Of a stretch of 64,000 bases of DNA, positions 1-8,738 are shown piece by piece. The position numbers and the translations under genes were made by a program. Each line of letters starts with the position of its first letter. Position 1 is the first letter of the stretch. The stretch is from DLKC01 sp002478885 (GTDB lineage: Bacteria > Bacteroidota > Bacteroidia > Chitinophagales > Chitinophagaceae). The notes below the pieces were generated by a model. It saw only the letters and a program-made list of their open reading frames with translations. It searched no databases and was not told where the DNA came from. Location: the NCBI GenBank assembly GCA_046329585.1, contig JAXLUI010000001.1:1922001-1986000 (forward strand), written 5' to 3'.

Positions 1-460
1 AATTCAGTTGCACGATAAATATTTTGCCAAGCCTGCCGCTTTCCACCAGTTCTTTTATCCAAACTGACGGTGGTGAATAACGGTTCTGCATTACAGTGAA
101 CACATGTTTGTGCACGTTCAGAGCTTTATAGATGACCTTCTCCGCATCCTGCTTGTTCAAAGCCATAGGCTTTTCAATCACCACATGTTTCCGTGCGTCA
201 AGACATTGCAATGCCTGGCTGGCATGAAAGCCATTGGGCGTGGCGATATTGATAACATCCGTATCAATTCCTGAAGCCAGGAAATTTTCCAGTGAGTTAA
301 AAAAAGGCACCTGGAAAGAGTCGATATTCAACTGCTGGTGTTCCTTTACATCAACCATTGCAACAAGTTCGCACTCTTCATTTCTGCTGATCATTTCGGC
401 GTGGCGCTTACCAATATGCCCGCAACCAACCACCGCAAATTTTATTTTTTGTTCCTGCAT
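1..460 (-). CDS. Gfo/Idh/MocA-family sugar oxidoreductase (WbpB-like), C-terminus outside window
   Basis: The first 153 residues of an NAD-dependent sugar dehydrogenase are visible; the gene runs off the window edge. The Rossmann glycine motif GCGHIG lies at residues 12-17 and the family signature EKP at 96-98, preceded by ATPNGFHA, where the substrate and cofactor sites meet. The ATG at 460 puts the dinucleotide fold directly at the N-terminus as in the family. Together with the WbpD-like acetyltransferase at 5.5-6.1 kb, the likely role is oxidation of a UDP-N-acetylaminosugar (UDP-GlcNAcA 3-dehydrogenase step) for a surface polysaccharide; that substrate is inferred from neighbours, the family is wide. 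It is cut off from the wzz/wza genes by 1.4 kb of repeats, so it probably has its own promoter. Confidence 0.85.
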   Translation of the reverse strand, partial: MQEQKIKFAVVGCGHIGKRHAEMISRNEECELVAMVDVKEHQQLNIDSFQVPFFNSLENFLASGIDTDVINIATPNGFHASQALQCLDARKHVVIEKPMALNKQDAEKVIYKALNVHKHVFTVMQNRYSPPSVWIKELVESGRLGKIFIVQLN

Positions 461-510
461 ATAATAACCGGGTAATACTTTGTATGACTATTCGAATTAT
501 ATAAAATTTC

Positions 511-1862
511 TGCTCCCATCGCCCCTCTCACGGCTCACATCTCACGCCCCATTCACCATGCCTTTTCACTGACTTTCCGTTTTACTCAAAATATGCTATA
601 GACCGCGAGGGGTGGCGTTGGCAAGCGAAAACGCGCGGAGCGATCGGGTTTCGCTTGAATCCGCTTCGCGGATCACGAACACCGCTAAAAAAATATAAGC
701 GTTGTTCGTAATTTTCTTTCTTGCCCGACTGTCCCTGACAGGCGGGGGTTACTTTCTTTTTTTCAAGAAAAAGAAAGTGACAAAACCAATCCCGCAACGT
801 CTCATTGACCATTCACCACCCCTTCACTGCATTACCAGTCTTACCCAAAATATGCTATAGACCGTGAGGTGTGGCGTTGGCAAGCGAAAACGCGCGGAGC
901 GATCGGGTTTCGCTTGAATTTTCTTTGGTTACTTTCTTTTTTTCAAGAAAAAGAAAGTGACAAAGCTGCATAAAAACGAATTTATGTTCAAAGGAAATTC
1001 CTGAAAAAAGCTGTTGTGTATTTTTCTTTACAACCTCCAATCCCGGTTGCCTTTCTATGTTTCAAGACAAAGAAAGTAGCAAAACCAACCCCGGAACGAC
1101 CCATTGACCATTCACCACCCCTTCACTGCACTACCGGTCTTACCCAAGTCAGGCAGGGATCGGGTTTCACTTGAATCCGCTTCGCGGATCACGAACACCT
1201 CTAAAAAAATATAAGCGTTGTTCGTAATTTTCTTTCTTGCCCGACTGCCCCTGACAGGCGGGGTTACTTTCTTTTTTTCAAGAAAAAGAAAGTGACAAAA
1301 CCAATCCCGGAACGTCTCATTTACCACCCCTTCACTGCACTACCAGTCTCACCCGAAATATGCTATAGACCGTGAGGTGTGGCGTTGGCAAGCGAAAACG
1401 CGCGGAGCCCTGCCTGCGTGACGCAGTCAGGCAGGGATCGGGTTTCGCTTGAATCCGCTTCGCGGATCACGAACACCTCTAGAAAAATATAAGCGTTGTT
1501 CGTAATTTTCTTTCTTGCCCGACTGCCCCTGACAGGCGGGGTTACTTTCTTTTTTTCAAGAAAAAGAAAGTGACAAAATCAATCCTTGAATGACCCCAGT
1601 CAAAAAAGATGCATTCGGGCCATCAAAAATGAAGAAGAATGGTTTGAAACGTTCGTGATTTTCTTTGTTCGCAACCTCCCATTCCGGTTGCCTTTCTTTT
1701 TTTCAAGAAAAAGAAAGTGACAAAGCCTGCATAAAAACGAATTTATGTTCAAAGGAAATTCCTGAAAAAAGCCGTTGTGTATTTTTCTTCGCAACCGCCA
1801 ATCCCGGTTGCCTTTCTTTTTTTCAAGAAAAAGAAAGTGACAAAACCAATCCCTGAATGACC
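511..1862. repeat. Noncoding array of hairpin repeats and 200-290-bp composite units
   Basis: No credible gene lies between 461 and 1886. Two nested repeats fill it. The short one is a near-palindrome of about 30 bp (arms ACTTTCTTTTT and AAAAAGAAAGT around TTCAAG) at about 750-779, 930-959, 1051-1079 (degenerate), 1265-1294, 1544-1573, 1691-1720 and 1811-1840. The long unit starts near 560, 826, 1117 and 1326 and carries in order ACCCCTTCACTGCA, AAAATATGCTATAGACCG, GGCGTTGGCAAGCGAAAACG, a GATCCGCGAAGCGGATTC palindrome and the hairpin. Unit 2 lacks the centre and unit 3 lacks the first part. Both edges are closed by short CTCACGTCTCAC-type runs (near 523 and 1867). Confidence 0.85.
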
Positions 1863-1886
1863 CATTCACCTCTCACGTCTCACGTC

Positions 1887-2936
1887 TCACTCCCCATAAC
1901 TTACTTTGAAAATATATTTTATCGTAAGGAAAAACACCAGCAAAAAACCGGCAAGGAAACCGCCGATAATAAGTGAAGTCAACTTACCCGGCTTGTCAGC
2001 CCTCAAAGGCTGTTTGGGTATATCAATAAGCTGGTAAAGCGGTGTTTCCCTTTGCAGGGTGATCTTGGCTATTTCAAGGTTTTTTACTACTTCGCTATAG
2101 GCTGCCGCTAGTGCGGTTGCCCTGAACTGGCCCTGCTGTGCACCCGAACGCTGCACCTGGTAAGCGGGGTTTAAATTAAAGGTCTTATCAACTTCCGATG
2201 CGGTGTTGGTGATAGCCCCGCCCAATAAATTTTGCAGGCTGTCGGTCTCATGCTGCAACATGGCCAGGTTGTCCTTGGCCGATTTTGTTTTGGTGGCTAT
2301 ATAAAACCGCGACGCCTCTTCCACTACGAAATTGGTGAGGTTACACGCAATGTTCTGGTCTTCTGAAGTGGTGCTGACCTTATAAAAACTTAATTTATTA
2401 TCGGGCCGCTCAATATTCAGGCTTCCTTTCAAAAGCACTTCATGCAACTCCATCACAAGGCTGTCCTGCACCGGCGTAAGCTTCTCGGGGTTATCCGGGA
2501 ACGGGTAGGCGTTCTTCAGGTTGGGGTAAGCCAGCCAGGCTTTGTCCATAGCAGCTTTTTCTACAATAAGATTGATAAGCACTTTATCAGACCCGGGCAG
2601 TTTACGGAACAGCGCGCTCTTGATGATCTTCTGCGAACGAAGCAATTCCATAATATTATCACCGGCAAAAGCGTCGTCATTACTCATACCGAGATTGATG
2701 CCAAACTGCCCTGCAAGGCTTGCCAGGCTCCCGGAGCTGGAATTGGACGATAGCACAAACGTAAGGCTTCCGGTATAGGTTGGCTTGGCAAAAAAAGCAT
2801 ACAGCAGGCCCAGCGCGCCGCCAAGGATGCCAACGATGAGGATCAGCAGCCACTTCTTCCAAAGCCATGCAAACCAGGCCTTTACTTTTTCAAAAATATC
2901 TACCAGGGTAATTTCTTTTTGCTCCGTTGTAGCCAT
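1887..2936 (-). CDS. Wzz/chain-length-determinant family polysaccharide co-polymerase
   Basis: This 349-residue inner-membrane protein has the classic Wzz layout: a short cytoplasmic N-terminus, a first transmembrane helix at about residues 33-52, a long periplasmic part with heptad-rich segments (about 200-300), and a second helix near 320-343 followed by a short tail. A PLYQLIDIPKQPLRADKPGK stretch just before the last helix matches the conserved proline-rich border of this family. It has no C-terminal tyrosine kinase domain, so it is the adaptor form. It starts 2 bp after the stop of the SLBB export gene, so the two are co-transcribed, and together they would control chain length and export of a surface polysaccharide. 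Confidence 0.9.
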   Translation of the reverse strand: MATTEQKEITLVDIFEKVKAWFAWLWKKWLLILIVGILGGALGLLYAFFAKPTYTGSLTFVLSSNSSSGSLASLAGQFGINLGMSNDDAFAGDNIMELLRSQKIIKSALFRKLPGSDKVLINLIVEKAAMDKAWLAYPNLKNAYPFPDNPEKLTPVQDSLVMELHEVLLKGSLNIERPDNKLSFYKVSTTSEDQNIACNLTNFVVEEASRFYIATKTKSAKDNLAMLQHETDSLQNLLGGAITNTASEVDKTFNLNPAYQVQRSGAQQGQFRATALAAAYSEVVKNLEIAKITLQRETPLYQLIDIPKQPLRADKPGKLTSLIIGGFLAGFLLVFFLTIKYIFKVSYGE

Positions 2937-2938
2937 GT

Positions 2939-5374
2939 CTATTTTGTTAACTGAAGTATTGCAATAACCACTCCCGCAAGGGAAGCAAGGGCACTGGAAA
3001 TACCAATGATCTCACCCGTGCTCAGTTTATTTTTCTTTTCACTTTTTGCGGGAACAATAATTTCTGTACCGGGTTTTATCGAAGGGTAATTTTTAAAGAA
3101 CAGGAACGACCCGGTTGAGGCGGCCTTTCCATTCGCATACAACACATATATCCTCGATTTCTTGCCGTCTTCCGCCACACCGCCGGCGGCGGAGATATAG
3201 TCTTTCAGGCTGTATTTGTCATCATAAGGGATCTGTGTCGGGAACAATACGCTGCCGCTTATCCTTACCTGGGAATTGAATTTGGGAATAAATATTTCAT
3301 CCCTCGGCTGCAATACTACATCTTCAGGTGAACCCGGCTGCAGCAATATCTTCTCCATGTCAAGCGGTATCTGGTCAAACTCCCGCACAATATCTTCCGT
3401 TACCTGGTCGGTGGTATCCCTCAACTGGCCCTGTATCTTTTGGATCTTCAGTTTCTTTAGCTTGGCCCTTTCATCATCTTCATTGTATCTTTTAATGTAG
3501 GCACCCTGTAAATAAGCCTCCGGCGTAAAGCCTCCGGCACGTTTGATGATATCGCTTACCCGCTCTTCCCTTTTCGATAAAACATAAGGGCCGGGATATT
3601 GCAACTCGCCGGAAAGGGTCACAGATTGCAATTCAAGGTAACCGGGCTTTCTTCTCACGGTAACCACATCAGAAGGGCTCAGTTTGATGTTCTTGTCTGC
3701 TGCCGATAACTCAGAAAGCTGGTTGATCTCAATCACTTCGCTGGCACGCACATCCTGCCCGGTAAGCGTGTCTCTTTTAATCAACCGCGCTATTTCAATT
3801 TTTTGAGGGAATGCAGCATCCGTTAAACCACCCGCCTGCAGGATTACATCAATTACGGTCAGGTTATCGGAGTAGTTGTAATAACCGGGTTTCCGCACTT
3901 CACCCTGGATGGATATATAATATTCATCCTTTAGATCCGAGATGGATTTTATTACAACAGAATCTTCTCTTTTAAGCGCGATGGAGCTGTTCCCGTTGAT
4001 AATATCCTGCACGTTAAAAGAGATCAGTTCCTTCGTTAGGTCTTCCTTGGATCGGATGATTTGTCCCCTCGTGGTATAAGCATCCTGTCTCAGGCCATCT
4101 GCACGGTTAATGATATCTTTCAGGGTCATACCAGGGACGAGCTCGTAATAACCAGGGCGCGAGACGGCTCCGGTGATGTTCACCCTGTTCGCGTACCGGT
4201 TGATGATCTTACCAATGGAGAACTTGTCTGCCTGCTGTGGCTTATAAGCGTCATACTCAGCCGACGAAATATCTTTTACATTAAATTCCTTATCAGTGAT
4301 CTGCGTTACCTTAACCGCAGCCCTGTAAGCGCTGTCGGCAAACCCTGACGAGAATTTCAACACATCGCTGAAACTTTCACCTGGAAGTACTTCAAATATG
4401 CCGGGCCTTTTTACATAACCTTCGAGTTCCACACGGGTCTTATAGACAGGGATACGTATCACATCGTTGTCATTGAGGCTTACGTTATCCGACTGGTCCC
4501 CGTTTACCAAAAACTTATAAAGGTCAATGCTGCGTACCGGTTTGCTGTTCCTGATCAGTTGTATTTCCCTGAAACTGCCGTTTTCAGCAGGCCCGCCCGC
4601 AGCAAACAATGCGTTGTAAACAGTAGATAGCGACGAAAGGGTATAGTTACCGGGCTTGAGCGCACCGATGATCGTCACCTTGATGCTTTTGATGTTGCCA
4701 AGGCTGACAGAAAGCTTGGAGCTCCCTGATCGGAGTGATGGATAGGCTGACTTCGACATGCTCTGCTTGATCCGCTGGGTCGCTGCTTCAATCTGCAGAC
4801 CTGCAACCTTCACCTCTCCCACATTGGGTATATAAATGCTGCCCTCGGGCGAAACGGTTAGGTCATGCACCACTTCCTGCACACCATAAACGGTGATGGT
4901 TACCTGGTCATCCGGTCCAAGTACATAGTTCAATGGTGTGGCAATCCTGAGGTTGGGCTCAAAACTTACAGATGCATTACTAAAGATTTCGGAACCGAAT
5001 ATCCGGGGATCGATGGCAAGATTGGATTTCCTGAGCGAATCGGTAACATCTTTCGGTTGCTGCCTTCCGGCTGTTTTTGTGCCCTTGTCGGTTGAGCCGG
5101 GTTGCATATTGGTAAGCGAAATCAGCCTTTGCTTGAGCTTGGCGATCTCTGTTGCCGGCATACCTCTCGCTATCGCGATCTGCTCAGCCTGGCTCTCCGT
5201 AAGGCCTGATTGCTTCAATTGTTGGCTGTACTTCAATATTTCTTCGTCGGTTAGTTTGTCAACATTGATCTGACTAAGATTGTTTGCTTTTAATAAATCC
5301 TGCGCAAAAGAACGGTTAACCATCCCTGCAGAGCAAAGCATTATTAAAATAAACAAGCGCCTTAAAAACTTCAT
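2939..5374 (-). CDS. SLBB-domain polysaccharide export outer-membrane protein (Wza-like, long form)
   Basis: The 811-residue product starts with a signal peptide (about residues 1-25, ending SFAQ). A polysaccharide-export (Poly_export) domain follows at about 150-220 (YVLGPDDQVTITVYG, then SPEGSIYIPNVGEV). After it comes a row of SLBB domains (recurring VxIxGxVxRPGYYxL and AGGLxxxAY segments), and a hydrophobic C-terminal helix at about 787-808. It has no lipobox cysteine at the signal cleavage site, unlike E. coli Wza. This long multi-SLBB form with a terminal helix is typical of Bacteroidota. It lies immediately upstream of wzz on the same strand. The export channel role is established for the family; the exported polymer is unknown. 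Confidence 0.92.
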   Translation of the reverse strand: MKFLRRLFILIMLCSAGMVNRSFAQDLLKANNLSQINVDKLTDEEILKYSQQLKQSGLTESQAEQIAIARGMPATEIAKLKQRLISLTNMQPGSTDKGTKTAGRQQPKDVTDSLRKSNLAIDPRIFGSEIFSNASVSFEPNLRIATPLNYVLGPDDQVTITVYGVQEVVHDLTVSPEGSIYIPNVGEVKVAGLQIEAATQRIKQSMSKSAYPSLRSGSSKLSVSLGNIKSIKVTIIGALKPGNYTLSSLSTVYNALFAAGGPAENGSFREIQLIRNSKPVRSIDLYKFLVNGDQSDNVSLNDNDVIRIPVYKTRVELEGYVKRPGIFEVLPGESFSDVLKFSSGFADSAYRAAVKVTQITDKEFNVKDISSAEYDAYKPQQADKFSIGKIINRYANRVNITGAVSRPGYYELVPGMTLKDIINRADGLRQDAYTTRGQIIRSKEDLTKELISFNVQDIINGNSSIALKREDSVVIKSISDLKDEYYISIQGEVRKPGYYNYSDNLTVIDVILQAGGLTDAAFPQKIEIARLIKRDTLTGQDVRASEVIEINQLSELSAADKNIKLSPSDVVTVRRKPGYLELQSVTLSGELQYPGPYVLSKREERVSDIIKRAGGFTPEAYLQGAYIKRYNEDDERAKLKKLKIQKIQGQLRDTTDQVTEDIVREFDQIPLDMEKILLQPGSPEDVVLQPRDEIFIPKFNSQVRISGSVLFPTQIPYDDKYSLKDYISAAGGVAEDGKKSRIYVLYANGKAASTGSFLFFKNYPSIKPGTEIIVPAKSEKKNKLSTGEIIGISSALASLAGVVIAILQLTK

Positions 5375-5547
5375 ATTGCTGGAAATTATAAAAATGAAAT
5401 TATTGCCAATTAGTTAATCATAAATCTTACAGCCCGGGTAAGCAACTATAATCAAGGTTAGTTAACAACGGGAAAATTAAACAATTTATTCCGCAAACCC
5501 GCTTATGCACGCAATACCAGGCTGCTCAATAACGGTTAAATCCGCGA

Positions 5548-6120
5548 TCATATTTTGGTCACCCGGTTATCAGCCAACCGGTACTGTTCCTTTGTTTCCG
5601 GGCATTCAGCGATACCGGCTTCATCAAAATGAAGACGGTGGCCATATGCACTCACCCAGCCGATTTGCTTTGATGGGTTGCCTACGACAAGCGCATAAGG
5701 CAATACCGTTTTTGTAACTACGGCGCCGGCGCCTACCAAAGCATACGCACCGATCTCGTTGCCACAAACAATAGTGGCATTGGCGCCGATACTCGCACCC
5801 CTGCGGATAATCGTCTTTTTATACTCATGCTTGCGGATAACAGCACTGCGCGGGTTGATCACATTCGTGAAAACCATCGAGGGGCCTAAAAAAACATCGT
5901 CCTCGCAAATCACGCCTTCATAAATAGACACATTGTTCTGAACCTTTACATTGCGGCCAAGCACCACATGCGAACTTACCACAACATTCTGGCCGATATT
6001 GCAGTGGTCGCCGATTACACAGTTGGGCATGATATGAGAGAAGTGCCATATTTTAACCCCATCGCCTAACAGGCAGGGTTGATCAACAAAAGAAGATGGA
6101 TGTACAAAAAAGTTGCTCAT
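5548..6120 (-). CDS. Left-handed beta-helix acyltransferase, WbpD-like UDP-aminosugar N-acetyltransferase
   Basis: From the ATG at 6120 the product is 190 residues, the usual length of WbpD-type enzymes. An upstream in-frame extension to 6306 is open but unlike the family, so I reject it. Hexapeptide repeats fill the centre (VIGDHCNIGQNVVV, VLGRNVKVQNNVSI, GASIGANATIVCG, IGAYALVGAGAVVTK), forming a left-handed beta helix with an acetyl-CoA site. The C-terminus (VGNPSKQIGWVSAYG) is the WbpD signature end. Established role of the family: acetylation of UDP-2-acetamido-3-amino-glucuronate on the path to diacetylated mannuronate-type sugars. It pairs logically with the dehydrogenase at 1-460; the aminotransferase that should act between them is not in this window. 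Confidence 0.85.
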   Translation of the reverse strand: MSNFFVHPSSFVDQPCLLGDGVKIWHFSHIMPNCVIGDHCNIGQNVVVSSHVVLGRNVKVQNNVSIYEGVICEDDVFLGPSMVFTNVINPRSAVIRKHEYKKTIIRRGASIGANATIVCGNEIGAYALVGAGAVVTKTVLPYALVVGNPSKQIGWVSAYGHRLHFDEAGIAECPETKEQYRLADNRVTKI

Positions 6121-6303
6121 TTTTCCGGGTAATTTTATTGGCCGCCCTTTTGAAAGCCGGTCCAGAAATTCAACAATAAATGCCGGTATTTGCCCGTTTT
6201 TTTCCGCCCGGGCAAAGCGCTGCCACGTCAGCCACATGCATAAAAAAATAATTGGTTGAATGATACGATGAAATACCTGCCGGCTGACCAAAATTGACGC
6301 GGG

Positions 6304-6311
6304 CAAATATA
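6304..6311 (-). promoter_or_regulatory. Possible -7 box for the WbpD-like gene
   Basis: The minus strand reads TATATTTG here, matching the Bacteroidota -7 consensus TAnnTTTG. It would give a leader of about 175 nt before the ATG at 6120. I see no convincing TTTG -33 element, so this is weak. Confidence 0.25.
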
Positions 6312-6411
6312 GGGATTTTAGTATGTAGCAGAGGGGAATATGGCGGCTTCTGCAATATTATCTCGTCATTAATACAAGAGCTGGTTATCTTTATAAAACA
6401 CAATAACGGGT

Positions 6412-7590
6412 ATGAAACAACGGTATTATTCACTCGATGTTTTTCGCGGTGCAACGGTGGCCCTTATGATCATGGTTAACAACCCCGGTTCCTGGGAACA
6501 TATTTACGCTCCGCTCGATCACGCCAAATGGAACGGATGCACGCCCACCGACCTGGTATTTCCTTTTTTTCTTTTTGCAGTGGGTAATGCAATGGCATTT
6601 GTAATGCCCTCGCTTGAAGCAGCAGGCTCCGGCGCATTCCTGAAGAAAGTGATCAAAAGAACACTGTTGATTTACCTTATTGGCCTGTTCCTGAACTGGA
6701 GCCCCTTCGTCCTATGGCACAACGACGCACTCGTGCTCAAAACCTGGGAATGGACGGGCGACGACGGTAAAGGGCACGGCATAAGGGTGCTTGGCGTGCT
6801 CCAGAGAATTGCGCTCTGTTACCTGTTTGCTTCGCTCCTTGTTTTTTACCTGAAACGGAAAGGCGCCATCATTGCAGGCATCGCTTTGCTGCTGCTCTAC
6901 TGGCTGCTGTGTTATACGCTGGGAACGCCCGGCGACCCATACAGTTTGCAGGGCTTCTTTGGAACACATATCGATATTGCGCTTTTCGGTGAACCACATG
7001 TTTACCACGGCGAAGGGCTTGCCTTCGACCCGGAAGGCCTTGCCAGCACAATGGCAGCAATAGTCCAGGTGATCGCCGGCTTCCTCGCTGGCCAGTACAT
7101 TCAGCGGAAAGGAAAGAATTTTGAAATGCTCAGCAACCTTTTTGTCGCCGGGGCATTGCTTTGTGCGCTCGGGTATTGGTGGGATATGAGCTTCCCCATC
7201 AATAAGAAAATATGGACCAGCAGCTATATGATTTATACCACCGGCCTTGCAACACTTACACTCGCAACAATGATCTTCTTTATTGAATTCAAAAATTACA
7301 AAGGCACGGTAAGCAGGTTCTTTGACGTGTTCGGCAAAAACCCGCTCTTCATCTTTGTACTCAGCGGCTTCCTGCCAAGGGTACTCGGCCTCATTAGGAT
7401 CAATAATGGTTTCGGGGCCGACGGTAAACAGGCATACCTCTCCCCTTTCGGCTGGTTCTATGAGCATGTTTGTAAGAATATCGCTGACGACCTGCGCATC
7501 GGGTCATTGTTTTATGCCTTATGCATGATCGCCTTCTACTGGCTCATCGTTTATATCCTCGACAGGAAAAAGATTTACATCAAAGTCTAA
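6412..7590 (+). CDS. DUF5009/HGSNAT-like membrane acyltransferase
   Basis: This 392-residue multi-pass membrane protein has about ten hydrophobic segments. It opens with the family signature SLDVFRGATVALMIMVNNPG (residues about 7-26), followed by the conserved DLVFPFFLFAVGNAMAF helix and a LGVLQRIALCYL helix. These are hallmarks of the DUF5009/heparan-alpha-glucosaminide N-acetyltransferase-like group, in which an acetyl group is thought to be moved across the membrane onto an amino sugar. In Bacteroidota the homologues are common and mostly uncharacterised. It is divergent from the polysaccharide genes at 5.5-6.1 kb, so a role in modifying wall or surface glycans is plausible but inferred. 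The ATG at 6412 starts right at the conserved region. Confidence 0.85.
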   Translation: MKQRYYSLDVFRGATVALMIMVNNPGSWEHIYAPLDHAKWNGCTPTDLVFPFFLFAVGNAMAFVMPSLEAAGSGAFLKKVIKRTLLIYLIGLFLNWSPFVLWHNDALVLKTWEWTGDDGKGHGIRVLGVLQRIALCYLFASLLVFYLKRKGAIIAGIALLLLYWLLCYTLGTPGDPYSLQGFFGTHIDIALFGEPHVYHGEGLAFDPEGLASTMAAIVQVIAGFLAGQYIQRKGKNFEMLSNLFVAGALLCALGYWWDMSFPINKKIWTSSYMIYTTGLATLTLATMIFFIEFKNYKGTVSRFFDVFGKNPLFIFVLSGFLPRVLGLIRINNGFGADGKQAYLSPFGWFYEHVCKNIADDLRIGSLFYALCMIAFYWLIVYILDRKKIYIKV

Positions 7591-7639
7591 AGAACCGCTT
7601 TTGTACCAGGCAGTCGGATAAACCGGGGCACTCCTACGC

Positions 7640-7925
7640 GGTAGTGGCGGGTTGTTGTATGGCAGGATTGTCATATATAGGGAAAAGTAAATGGGTTGGG
7701 GGGCTGCCACAGGAACGGGAAAATTAATACAGCTCGCTAAAATAAGCATGTAAGATCCGGGGCATTCAGGCTGTTCCGTAATATGCAGAACGGACAAGGG
7801 AGTGACACAACCGGCGGTGCCACCTGCACATCAACTGGATTCAAAAATCTGCGCTCCGGGCAAGGCTGGTTTAACCAATATCTACATGCTTCGATTTCAG
7901 GGGACTGCCATAAAAAACAGCCGCA
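7640..7925. repeat. murI 3' flank, one of two copies (other at 19275-19562)
   Basis: This block includes the last 17-18 codons of murI and about 230 bp beyond its stop. It is repeated in the same orientation at 19275-19562. Shared landmarks in order are TATATAGGGAAAAGT, AATGGGTTGGGG, TGCTGCCACAGG or GGCTGCCACAGG, AAATTAATACA, CGCTAAAATAAGCA, GCTGTTCCGTAAT, AAGGGAGTGACACAACCGGC and CTGCCATAAAAAACAGC. I estimate somewhat over 80 percent identity by eye. It carries a type II right end of the palindromic element family at about 7788-7825. No gene is seen in 7591-7870. Confidence 0.85.
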
Positions 7926-8692
7926 TGGCTATCAAAATCTTCCGCTGAGTCCGTGGTATAAAATGCCAGCTTGCCATCCCTCGCGATCTGCTCATTGATC
8001 TCCTGGTGGCGGTGAAGATAATCGGCAAGGCTGTTGGCAACAATATCGCCCTGTGTAAGCACTTTTATATCTACAGGGGTGTATTCAGTGATCTTTTTAA
8101 GTAACAATGGATAGTGCGTGCAGGCGAGCAGTATAGTGTCAATAAGGGGGTCTTTCTTTAAAAGCTGGTGTATATGCTTCTTGATAAAGAAATCGGCGCC
8201 GTGCGACTCGTATTCGTTGTTCTCCACAAGTGGCACCCACATGGGGCAGGGCTCCTGTATTACTTCAACATCGGGAAAGAACTTTTGTATTTCTATTACA
8301 TAAGATTGCGACTGAACGGTTCCATTGGTCGCCAGGATACCCACTTTCTTGGATTTGGTGAATTGCCCGACGATCTCCGTGCTGGGCCTGATTACCCCAA
8401 GCACTCTTTTATCGGGGCCGATTCGCTGCAGGTCGTTTTGTTGTATGGTCCGTAACGCCTTGGCCGAAGCCGTATTACAGGCAAGGATTACCAAAGGGCA
8501 ACCTTGTGCAAAAAACCATTCTACGCATTGAAGGGTATAATGATAAACAGTTTCGAAGGAACGGTTGCCATAGGGGGAACGCGAATTGTCGCCAAGGTAG
8601 ATGTAATTATACTGCGGCAGCTTGGCTGTTATTGCTCTTAATACAGTCAGCCCCCCGTAACCCGAATCGAAAACACCAATTGCTCCCTGCAT
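7871..8692 (-). CDS. murI: Glutamate racemase
   Basis: The 273-residue product interconverts L- and D-glutamate for peptidoglycan synthesis in the cytoplasm. Both catalytic cysteines are present in their motifs: Cys72 in LACNTAS and Cys191 in ACTHYPLLL. The N-terminal VFDSGYGG (residues 7-14) supplies the conserved Asp/Ser pair and the length is normal. The last codons (AAVFYGSPLKSKHVDIG) are the segment found again, diverged, at 19.5 kb. It is followed upstream by a rhodanese-thioredoxin gene and a LysM gene on the same strand with short gaps, so a loose wall/envelope transcription unit is possible. Confidence 0.97.
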   Translation of the reverse strand: MQGAIGVFDSGYGGLTVLRAITAKLPQYNYIYLGDNSRSPYGNRSFETVYHYTLQCVEWFFAQGCPLVILACNTASAKALRTIQQNDLQRIGPDKRVLGVIRPSTEIVGQFTKSKKVGILATNGTVQSQSYVIEIQKFFPDVEVIQEPCPMWVPLVENNEYESHGADFFIKKHIHQLLKKDPLIDTILLACTHYPLLLKKITEYTPVDIKVLTQGDIVANSLADYLHRHQEINEQIARDGKLAFYTTDSAEDFDSHAAVFYGSPLKSKHVDIG

Positions 8693-8738
8693 ATAATCTG
8701 GATTGAAACGGCCTCAACAATAGAATGACGATATGAAT

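Noticed and set aside
511..1862. CRISPR array
   Set aside because: Repeats are spaced irregularly (about 120-280 bp), the sequence between them is itself repeated, and there are no cas genes.
582..1869. Open frames encoding repeated CHFLFLEKKKVT-like peptides on the minus strand, and one on the plus strand
   Set aside because: They arise from the palindromic hairpin repeat and read open on both strands. They share no start context or domain, so they are not genes.
6121..6306. N-terminal extension of the WbpD-like acyltransferase
   Set aside because: The open frame has no similarity to the family and includes a basic/hydrophobic stretch unlike a cytosolic acyltransferase. The ATG at 6120 gives the normal length.
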